Shown: piece by piece, positions 9,059-13,682 of the stretch
How the letters are laid out: every line of letters starts with the position of its first letter
How positions within the stretch are numbered: the stretch's first letter is position 1
Assembly: GCA_040007195.1 (NCBI GenBank)
Contig: JBDTVQ010000161.1
Span: 1 to 13,682, forward strand
Source: JAFLBB01 sp040007195
GTDB taxonomy: Bacteria > Acidobacteriota > Terriglobia > Bryobacterales > Bryobacteraceae
DNA length: 13,682 nt
Direction of reading: 5' to 3'
Notes under the pieces: generated by a model
Told to the model about the DNA's origin: nothing
The model's input: only the letters and a program-made list of their open reading frames with translations
The model's database searches: none
Translations under genes and position numbers: made by a program

Positions 9059-9064
9059 ATTATA
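9059..9064 (-). promoter_or_regulatory. Candidate -10 box TATAAT for the dehydrogenase operon
   Basis: A perfect TATAAT on the minus strand ends six bases before the TTG start. There is no convincing -35 at 16-18 bp (CCAAAG at 17). A start site at the usual distance would fall at or within a base or two of the TTG, which implies a leaderless or nearly leaderless mRNA. Confidence 0.5.
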
Positions 9065-9101
9065 ACCCTCGGGCGGGGTTTCTTTGGCGCCGCGATTAGA
9101 A

Positions 9102-9107
9102 TATAGT
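9102..9107 (+). promoter_or_regulatory. Candidate -10 box TATAGT for the bicupin gene
   Basis: TATAGT (5 of 6 consensus) lies seven bases before ATG 9115. An overlapping TAGAAT at 9097-9102 is an alternative. The -35 region is poor. The spacing would put transcription start at or next to the A of the ATG. Confidence 0.4.
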
Positions 9108-9114
9108 GCTCAGG

Positions 9115-9993
9115 ATGCGAATCTTGCTATGCGCCGCGGTCGCCGCGGTTACGCTTACCTCCTCCCTGTCCGCGAAGGACCCGCTCGCTCAACGTGTGAT
9201 GAGAGCGGACGAAGACAAACTGCGCGTGGCCAAGAGCGTCCACGCCGGCGCGGGCGAATTACACTACATCGGTCTGTTCGACGCCCAGACGTTCAACACC
9301 AACCTGATCTTTCTCCATCGCGGCGTGGTGATGCCCAAGAGCGGCATTGGCCACCACTTCCACAACCACATGGAGGAGATGTTCGTGATCTTCGACGGCG
9401 AGGCTCAGTTCACAGTGAACGGCCGTACTTCACTGCTGAAGGCCCCGGCCGGCGCGCCGAACCGCATGGGCAGCTCGCACGCGATTTACAATCCTGGGGA
9501 CAAGCCGATTCAGTGGATGAACATCGCGGTGGGTTCCATCAAAGGCAAGTACGACGCTACCGACCTGGGGGACAGCAGAGAGGGTGTGGCGCTCGACCCG
9601 AAGCCAGTGTTCATTACGATGCGTCTCGACAAGACGATGCTGAAGCCCGCCGCGGCCTACCATGGCGGCACGGGCACGGCGCGGTATCGCCGGGCGCTCA
9701 CGCCGGAAGTTTTCTACACGAACTGGTCCTATGTCGATCACCTAGTTCTTCCGCAAGGCGCGAGCGACGGGCGTCACCGCCACGAAGGAGTCGAGGAGTT
9801 TTACTACATCATGAACGGCCAGGGCACGTTCAAGTTGGGCGATGAGTCGGTGAACGTCAAGGCGGGCGATGCCATTCCGGTGTTTCTCAACGAAATTCAC
9901 TCCATCGAAAATCAGAACGCGGGCGATCTCGAGATCATGATTGTAGGCATCGCGCGTACAAAGTGGGCGATCGATACGATTGAGGTCAAGTAG
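9115..9993 (+). CDS. Secreted two-domain cupin (bicupin)
   Basis: A 292-residue protein with a Sec signal peptide (MRILLCAAVAAVTLTSSLSA, cleavage predicted near residue 20), so it should act in the periplasm or outside the cell. Two cupin barrels follow. In the first, GHHFHNHMEEMF (79-90) gives the HxH...E metal site and SSHAIYN (120-126) gives the second-motif His122. In the second, RHRHEGVEEFYYIMNGQG (220-237) and NEIHSIEN (259-266, His262) do the same. Both barrels thus keep probable metal ligands, where many bicupins have lost one site. Bicupins include oxalate decarboxylases, dioxygenases and storage-type proteins, and I cannot assign the reaction. ATG 9115 is preferred over GTG 9106 because it begins a clean signal peptide. 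The gene is transcribed alone, divergent from the dehydrogenase operon (62-bp gap), and converges on the ion channel gene with five bases between stops. Confidence 0.85.
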   Translation: MRILLCAAVAAVTLTSSLSAKDPLAQRVMRADEDKLRVAKSVHAGAGELHYIGLFDAQTFNTNLIFLHRGVVMPKSGIGHHFHNHMEEMFVIFDGEAQFTVNGRTSLLKAPAGAPNRMGSSHAIYNPGDKPIQWMNIAVGSIKGKYDATDLGDSREGVALDPKPVFITMRLDKTMLKPAAAYHGGTGTARYRRALTPEVFYTNWSYVDHLVLPQGASDGRHRHEGVEEFYYIMNGQGTFKLGDESVNVKAGDAIPVFLNEIHSIENQNAGDLEIMIVGIARTKWAIDTIEVK

Positions 9994-9998
9994 GGCGC

Positions 9999-10739
9999 CT
10001 AGCCTCTCGGCCCGGTCCCGGTTCGCCGCATCAGTTCTTCGAGCATGGCTTCCATGCGGACTGTGCGTTCGCGCAACTCCTGCAGTTCAGAGCCTTCTTC
10101 CTGTCCAACAAAGAAGGAGGTGATGGAAGCGGCGAGCGTGGATACGAGTCCGATGCCGGCAAGCATGATCACCACGGCGATGGCCCGGCCCCAGAACGTT
10201 TGGGGTGCGATGTCTCCGTAGCCCACGGTCGCCGCGGTGACGACCGCCCACCAGATGCCATCCCCGATCCCGCCCTTCACCGTTTCCGGTTCGAGCAGGG
10301 TGAGGCCTGCCCCGCCGGCCAGAATCGCAATGATGGTAAGGCACAGCACATAGATCAAACTCTGACGGGCGAAGACGACCTTCAGCTCACCGAGAGCGCG
10401 GTACAGCACCCCCACCAGGCGAACCAGCCGTAGGAGCCGCCCCAGGCGCGCCAGGCGTGTCAGGCTCAACATGGTGGGAACGAGCGGGAAGGAAAGCACG
10501 ATCACCAGGGGGCTGATCCAGTTCTGCTTCAGATAGGCCCGGCGGTCGGGCCACAGACTCAGTTCGATGACGTACTCAAACACGAATACGATCCAAATAG
10601 CCCAGTCCGCCATTTGTACGGCCAAGCTGGTGTCGCCGTGGTTTTCCATGATCACGACGGGCACGGTGGCCAGAGCGGCGGCGACGACGGCGAGATTGAT
10701 GATGCGCCCGGCGGTGCCGTCGAGGGGATTGTTTGGCAT
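9999..10739 (-). CDS. Voltage-gated-type potassium channel (ion_trans family)
   Basis: A 246-residue inner-membrane protein with the six-helix voltage-gated channel plan. S1 spans about 13-32, S2 43-62, S3 75-90, and S4 94-110 with Arg at every third position (R95, R98, R101, R104, R107). S5 spans about 127-149, followed by the pore loop with selectivity filter TVGYGD (171-176), and S6 185-211. TVGYGD is the classic potassium filter. Residues 216-240 are charged and heptad-like (ELQELRERTVRMEAMLEEL), suggesting a short C-terminal coiled coil that could hold the tetramer together. No regulatory RCK or cyclic-nucleotide domain is present. The ATG at 10739 lacks a good ribosome site. The gene is transcribed alone, divergent from the MDR gene across 45 bp. 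Confidence 0.93.
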   Translation of the reverse strand: MPNNPLDGTAGRIINLAVVAAALATVPVVIMENHGDTSLAVQMADWAIWIVFVFEYVIELSLWPDRRAYLKQNWISPLVIVLSFPLVPTMLSLTRLARLGRLLRLVRLVGVLYRALGELKVVFARQSLIYVLCLTIIAILAGGAGLTLLEPETVKGGIGDGIWWAVVTAATVGYGDIAPQTFWGRAIAVVIMLAGIGLVSTLAASITSFFVGQEEGSELQELRERTVRMEAMLEELMRRTGTGPRG

Positions 10740-10747
10740 GACTCTCT

Positions 10748-10776
10748 TGTATAGCAGCAGCCGCCGGACTGTACAA
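10748..10776 (-). promoter_or_regulatory. Candidate promoter TTGTAC-17-TATACA for the channel gene
   Basis: On the minus strand TTGTAC (10776-10771) and TATACA (10753-10748) are separated by exactly 17 bp, with TATACA eight bases before ATG 10739. Each hexamer is only a partial match. The -35 overlaps the -10 of the divergent gene, so the two promoters share DNA. Confidence 0.45.
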
Positions 10777-10777
10777 T
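10772..10777 (+). promoter_or_regulatory. Candidate -10 box TACAAT for the MDR gene
   Basis: TACAAT (5 of 6 consensus) lies seven bases before ATG 10785. A TTGTAT at 10747-10752 is a possible -35 but at 19 bp, longer than usual. The distance to the ATG again suggests a leaderless start. The AAGG between box and ATG is too close to serve as a normal ribosome site. Confidence 0.45.
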
Positions 10778-10784
10778 AAGGCCC

Positions 10785-11789
10785 ATGCGCGCAGCACAGA
10801 TTACAGGCGCCTTCGGTCTGGACGAGGTCCGGATTCAGGAGGCTACCGAGAAGTCTTTAGGACCCGGAGAAGTGAGAATTCGCGTGGAGGCCGTGTCGCT
10901 TAACTTTCGCGACCTGCTGGTGGCGAAGGGCCTGTACACCAAGAAATTGCCCTTCCCGCTGACGTTGTGCTCGGATTGCGCGGGTGTTGTGACCGAGACG
11001 GGCGCAGGCGTCACGCGCGTGAAGGTGGGCGATCGCGTTTCGCCGTGCTTCATGCCCGATTGGATCGCTGGCGATATCACCGACGCCGGCTCCCGTAGCG
11101 CGCTAGGCGCTTTCGCCGACGGCGTGCTGGCCGAGACAATCGTGATGAAGGAAACCGCGCTGGTTCACGTGCCGGCGCACCTGAGCGCTGAAGAAGCGGC
11201 CGCGCTGCCTTGTGCGGCAGTGACGGCCTGGCACGCCCTGGTTGTGCGGTGCCGCATTAAGGCGGGCGACACGGTGCTCGCCATTGGAACGGGAGGCGTG
11301 TCCCTGTTCGCGTTGCAGATCGCAAAGATGCACGGCGCGAGAGTGGTAATCCTCAGCTCAAGCGACGAAAAGCTCGAACGCGCGCGCGCGCTGGGCGCCG
11401 ACGACGGCATCAACTACGCCGCTACACCCGAATGGGACGGCGAGCTGAAAAAACGCGGGCTTGTTCCCGACCACGTGGTGGAGGTGGGTGGCACGGCCAC
11501 GCTGGCCAAGTCCATCAAGTGCGTCCGCGCGGGAGGCAATCTTGCCCTAATCGGCAACGTGTCGGGCGGTGGCGAGGCGAACATCATTCCGGCGTTCATG
11601 AAGAACTTGACGCTGCACGGCATCTTCGTCGGATCGCGGGAGATGTTCGAGGCTTTGAACCGCGCCGTGGCCGTCCAGCAGATGAAACCGGCCATTGGCC
11701 AAGTGTTCGCGTTCGACGACACGGCGGCCGCCATGCGGCACATGGAAAGCGGTGCGCATTTCGGTAAAGTGGTGATCCGGGTGAGCTAG
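10785..11789 (+). CDS. Medium-chain dehydrogenase/reductase, quinone oxidoreductase-like
   Basis: A 334-residue NAD(P)H-dependent medium-chain dehydrogenase/reductase. The N-terminal GroES-like domain contains SLNFRDLLVAKGLY (38-51), where zinc alcohol dehydrogenases would carry a catalytic Cys; Asn and Phe here indicate the zinc-free quinone-oxidoreductase/enoyl-reductase branch. LCSDCAGVV (61-69) and GDRVSP (82-87) are family-typical. The Rossmann domain has AIGTGGVSLFALQIAK (166-181, normally GxGxxG-like) and the acidic/basic switch region SSSDEKLERARALGAD (191-206). The C-terminus FGKVVIRV is typical. Likely substrate: an activated double bond in a quinone or enal. It precedes the ABM-like gene by five bases, and the two are probably one transcript. 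Confidence 0.92.
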   Translation: MRAAQITGAFGLDEVRIQEATEKSLGPGEVRIRVEAVSLNFRDLLVAKGLYTKKLPFPLTLCSDCAGVVTETGAGVTRVKVGDRVSPCFMPDWIAGDITDAGSRSALGAFADGVLAETIVMKETALVHVPAHLSAEEAAALPCAAVTAWHALVVRCRIKAGDTVLAIGTGGVSLFALQIAKMHGARVVILSSSDEKLERARALGADDGINYAATPEWDGELKKRGLVPDHVVEVGGTATLAKSIKCVRAGGNLALIGNVSGGGEANIIPAFMKNLTLHGIFVGSREMFEALNRAVAVQQMKPAIGQVFAFDDTAAAMRHMESGAHFGKVVIRVS

Positions 11790-11794
11790 TCTTT

Positions 11795-12103
11795 ATGGCA
11801 ATTCAACTTCATTGCGATTTACAGGTGGCCGCGGGTCACGAAGCCGAGATTGAGCGGGTGTTCCTGGAGATCTTTTCTCCCGTAATGGCCCGGCAGAATG
11901 GATTTATGGAGGTGAGGTTTCTGAAGCTGGATGGGGGGGCGGACCAATGGAGCTACCGGCTCCTGATCGGATTCCAGTCCGAGGAGTTGCGGCAGGCGTG
12001 GGCTGCCAGCGACGACCACCAACAGGTGTGGCCGCAAATGGAGGCGCATCTCGCCGGTGAAAAATTCCGCGGCGCGCTGTATCAGGTAACAGGCGCGCGT
12101 TAA
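11795..12103 (+). CDS. Small ABM-like dimeric alpha/beta-barrel protein
   Basis: A 102-residue protein with the length and layout of antibiotic-biosynthesis-monooxygenase (ABM) / dimeric alpha-beta barrel proteins. It has a first strand (IQLHCDLQV), a helix after GHEAEIERVFLEIFSPVM, GFMEVRFLKLDGG as the next strands, a YRLLIGFQSEELRQAWAAS strand-helix, and a C-terminal strand (FRGALYQVTG). Such proteins act as small cofactor-free monooxygenases, haem-degrading enzymes or unknown dimers. No specific catalytic signature is visible, so function is open. It starts five bases after the MDR stop, with only a weak GGTGAG upstream, implying translational coupling. An oxidoreductase plus ABM pair suggests quinone or aromatic redox chemistry, as inference only. 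Confidence 0.72.
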   Translation: MAIQLHCDLQVAAGHEAEIERVFLEIFSPVMARQNGFMEVRFLKLDGGADQWSYRLLIGFQSEELRQAWAASDDHQQVWPQMEAHLAGEKFRGALYQVTGAR

Positions 12104-12112
12104 CTGGCGGAA

Positions 12113-12129
12113 CCGGCCTCCGGGGCCGG
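12113..12129. terminator. GC-rich hairpin between convergent genes
   Basis: CCGGCC (12113-12118), a five-base loop, and GGCCGG (12124-12129) form a perfect six-pair GC stem in the 33-bp gap between the ABM-like gene and the response-regulator gene. It could terminate both transcripts. Neither side has a strong T run (only TTT at 12135-12137 on the plus side), so it may be a weak or Rho-assisted terminator. Confidence 0.5.
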
Positions 12130-12136
12130 CCGCGGT

Positions 12137-12919
12137 TTACTTGTCGCCGCCCAGGTGAAGGCCCTTGTGGATCGCGTAGAGCGCGAGTTCCAGGCGGTCC
12201 GACACTCCCAGCTTGTCGAAGATGTTGTGCAGGTGGTTTTTCACCGTCTGCTCGGAGATGAACATCTTCTCGGCCATTTCCTTATTCTTGTAGCCTTGCG
12301 CGACCAACGCCACAATTTCCCTCTCGCGTGCGCTCAGCGGCGAACGCTCGCGGCCCTTGGCGCCCGAGGCGCTGCCGTTGGCGTCCGAAGGAGACGCAAA
12401 CTGCCGCATGACAGCGGCCGTGGTGTGCGAATCGAGCCAGATCTCGCCGGAGTTGACCTTACGAATACTCTTGACGATGAGCTCGGGTTGGGTTTGTTTG
12501 ATGACGATGCCGGAACAGCCCAGTTTCATCGCCTGGACCCATTCGTTCTTGTCTTCCGATGCCGTCAGGACGATGATTTTCGTCTGGTGGGAGGCGTGCT
12601 GCAATGTCTGGAGCGCCGATAGCCCGTCCATGCCGGGCATCTTCAGATCCAGCAGCAGTACGTCAGGATGGAGGTCTTCAATCAGTTCCAGCGCGGTGCG
12701 GCCATTGTCGGCCTCACCCACGACCTCGAAATCCTCTTCCAACATCAACAGTTTGCGTAGGCCTTCGCGCACGATCGGATGGTCGTCAACAAGCCCAATC
12801 CGGACCTTTCGCTTCTCCGGCGGAACAACCGCAGGTTGCTCCTCCGGCGCTGGAGGTGGCGAGACCATACTTGCGAGCGCCTCGTCCAAAGGCGACTTGC
12901 CGGTGATTCCCTCAGCCAT
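12137..12919 (-). CDS. NarL/FixJ-type response regulator (receiver plus LuxR HTH)
   Basis: A 260-residue two-component transcription factor. Residues 1-37 form a Pro/Ala/Glu-rich tail. The receiver domain (about 38-160) has acidic residues Asp45-Asp46 in LVDDHPIVREG, phospho-acceptor Asp91 in LLLDLKMPGMDG, Thr119 and Lys141 (VIKQ). After a Ser/Gly/Ala linker, the LuxR-type helix-turn-helix lies at about 193-258 with LSAREREIVALVAQG and SEQTVKNHLHNIFDKLGV. All phosphorylation residues are present, so it should be switched by a histidine kinase, but none is encoded nearby. ATG 12919 is chosen because GGAAGGA lies seven bases upstream. The frame stays open to a GTG at 13024, but that lacks a ribosome site and would add 35 unrelated residues. 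Transcribed from the promoter at 13062-13090 with a leader of about 136 nt. Confidence 0.94.
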   Translation of the reverse strand: MAEGITGKSPLDEALASMVSPPPAPEEQPAVVPPEKRKVRIGLVDDHPIVREGLRKLLMLEEDFEVVGEADNGRTALELIEDLHPDVLLLDLKMPGMDGLSALQTLQHASHQTKIIVLTASEDKNEWVQAMKLGCSGIVIKQTQPELIVKSIRKVNSGEIWLDSHTTAAVMRQFASPSDANGSASGAKGRERSPLSAREREIVALVAQGYKNKEMAEKMFISEQTVKNHLHNIFDKLGVSDRLELALYAIHKGLHLGGDK

Positions 12920-12926
12920 ACTTCTA

Positions 12927-12933
12927 TCCTTCC
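12927..12933 (-). promoter_or_regulatory. Shine-Dalgarno GGAAGGA for the response regulator
   Basis: GGAAGGA on the minus strand ends seven bases before ATG 12919 and decides that start over the upstream in-frame GTG at 13024. Confidence 0.75.
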
Positions 12934-13061
12934 CGCGGTTGGCGTCCTCCCTCCCAGACAGCAAGGAACCTAAACAATGCGCCGATGCCGTTCTCCTCAA
13001 GGCCACCGGCTGCTTAGTTTCCACTGGGGTTCGTTGCGCCCCGCTTTGGTACTACGACTTG
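12934..13061 (-). other. Long 5' leader of the response-regulator gene
   Basis: About 136 nt separate the predicted transcription start (near 13055) from ATG 12919. The sequence is in frame with the gene without a stop up to at least 13024, but has no recognised riboswitch. A GGGG...CCCC hairpin of low quality is possible near its 5' end. I see no tRNA-like or known RNA structure. Confidence 0.4.
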
Positions 13062-13090
13062 ATTCTATGGCCGATCTAGTACCTCGTCAA
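13062..13090 (-). promoter_or_regulatory. Sigma-70-type promoter TTGACG-17-TAGAAT
   Basis: On the minus strand TTGACG (13090-13085; 5 of 6 consensus) and TAGAAT (13067-13062; 5 of 6) are separated by exactly 17 bp, the best promoter in the window. It points at the response-regulator gene, with predicted start near 13055. Confidence 0.75.
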
Positions 13091-13286
13091 TTCAGGGACC
13101 CCTTAGGGTTCGTAAGCAATCACTCCTAGATCGTTCCTGTAGATCCCCCTAACTCTGTGATCTGTTCGCGATTTCCCGGTACAGCAGGGATCACCCAAAC
13201 TTGCGGAAAGTACTACTTTACTCCCGATAGGACGCTGGATGGAGGTTCGGTGTTACGATCCTCGGCCGAAAGCGGGACGGGGGTGG
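13091..13286. other. Intergenic region between the SRPBCC gene and the response-regulator promoter
   Basis: I find no convincing gene here; the short plus-strand frame at 13157-13360 runs antisense into the SRPBCC gene and has no domain. A 13-nt inverted repeat is at 13207-13219. No clear intrinsic terminator with a T run follows the SRPBCC stop. Confidence 0.5.
13207..13219. repeat. Short inverted repeat AAAGTA-c-TACTTT
   Basis: Six-base arms are perfectly inverted around one base. It is AT-rich in a GC-rich region and lies upstream of the response-regulator promoter and downstream of the SRPBCC gene. It could be an operator half-site pair, but nothing proves it. Confidence 0.35.
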
Positions 13287-13682
13287 TTACCTTACCTGGG
13301 CTTCGAGGTACTGCTTCAGTTGCACAAGCGTGGCTTCCTCCGCCTTGTCGCCACTCATGAACATCATCAACCCACGGAACAGGGGGTTGTCGATCCTCAG
13401 CTTCGCGTTCGAGGAGACTCGCGTATTGGCCCCCTCTGGCTCCAAGGTAATCTCCCAGTCGCCAGAAAAGCCCGCGGAAGGCGTCGCCATACGCGAGACG
13501 TACCGGCGCGGCGGGTCGGCGGCCAGAATTTCGGTTTCCATCTCGCCCGAACCGCTGCTGACCAAGTACCGGCGCGGCGTGTCCGACACCTTACGGACGG
13601 ACTTGACGTCGGGCGACCATTTCGGCAGGTTCTCCAGGTTGAACAGGAAGTCCCAAACCTCTTGCCGCGGCCGCTGGATCTC
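13287..13682 (-). CDS. SRPBCC-family (START/polyketide-cyclase-like) protein, 5' partial
   Basis: The frame is open to the window edge and gives 131 residues, beginning EIQRPRQEVWDFLFNLENL and ending YLEAQVR before TAA 13287-13289. The pattern of I-x-RPRxxVWDFLFxLENLPxWSPDV, followed by repeated beta strands and a long C-terminal helix (DKAEEATLVQLKQYLEAQ), is that of SRPBCC proteins, small helix-grip barrels that bind hydrophobic ligands. The true start lies outside the window, probably 5-15 residues upstream, so the GTG at 13589 is internal. The ligand is unknown. Confidence 0.83.
   Translation of the reverse strand, partial: EIQRPRQEVWDFLFNLENLPKWSPDVKSVRKVSDTPRRYLVSSGSGEMETEILAADPPRRYVSRMATPSAGFSGDWEITLEPEGANTRVSSNAKLRIDNPLFRGLMMFMSGDKAEEATLVQLKQYLEAQVR

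Noticed and set aside
12920..13024. A 35-codon N-terminal extension of the response regulator from GTG 13024
   Set aside because: No ribosome site precedes the GTG, the residues look unrelated to the family, and ATG 12919 has GGAAGGA at ideal spacing.
13157..13360. A 67-codon plus-strand open frame in the last intergenic region
   Set aside because: It runs antisense into the SRPBCC gene, has no ribosome site and no recognisable domain.

Overview
The window is GC-rich bacterial chromosome. It is densely coded: ten protein-coding genes appear complete, two are cut by the window ends, and one is decayed. The family mix (a Gfo/Idh/MocA oxidoreductase next to a xylose-isomerase-like TIM-barrel protein, a TIM-barrel amidohydrolase, a secreted double cupin, and a LuxR-type response regulator) and the general sequence style recall soil Acidobacteria of the Bryobacter/Solibacter type. 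That placement is an impression from family content, not a computed assignment. I see no mobile element, CRISPR array, tRNA, rRNA or phage gene.

Region 1 (1-5220, + strand) is a three-gene operon whose members overlap by ATGA at both junctions: a class I/II aminotransferase (5' end outside the window), a 973-residue FAD plus iron-sulfur 2-hydroxyacid dehydrogenase, and a MatC/SLC13-like dicarboxylate permease. A reasonable inference is uptake of a hydroxy- or dicarboxylic acid, oxidation to a 2-oxoacid, and transamination.

Region 2 (5221-9052, - strand) runs from a TTG-started isocitrate/isopropylmalate/tartrate-dehydrogenase-family enzyme, through a broken amidohydrolase, to a sugar-phosphate-isomerase-like TIM barrel and a Gfo/Idh/MocA oxidoreductase. 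The amidohydrolase remnant has a 10-bp unit repeated three times that shifts the frame, a His-to-Pro change in the DxHxH metal motif, a second frameshift with missing central sequence, and no start codon. The genes on both sides look intact.

Region 3 (9053-12136) holds a secreted bicupin (+), a voltage-gated-type potassium channel (-), a quinone-oxidoreductase-like MDR enzyme (+) and a small ABM-like protein (+). First genes of transcription units here have a -10-like hexamer only 6-8 nt before the start codon and no good Shine-Dalgarno sequence, suggesting leaderless mRNAs.

Region 4 (12137-13682, - strand) holds a NarL/LuxR-type response regulator with no kinase nearby, driven by a clear TTGACG-17-TAGAAT promoter with a leader of about 136 nt, and the 3' part of an SRPBCC-domain protein. 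No previously undescribed multi-gene system is evident. The most distinctive signals are the decayed amidohydrolase with its decamer repeat and the leaderless-promoter pattern.
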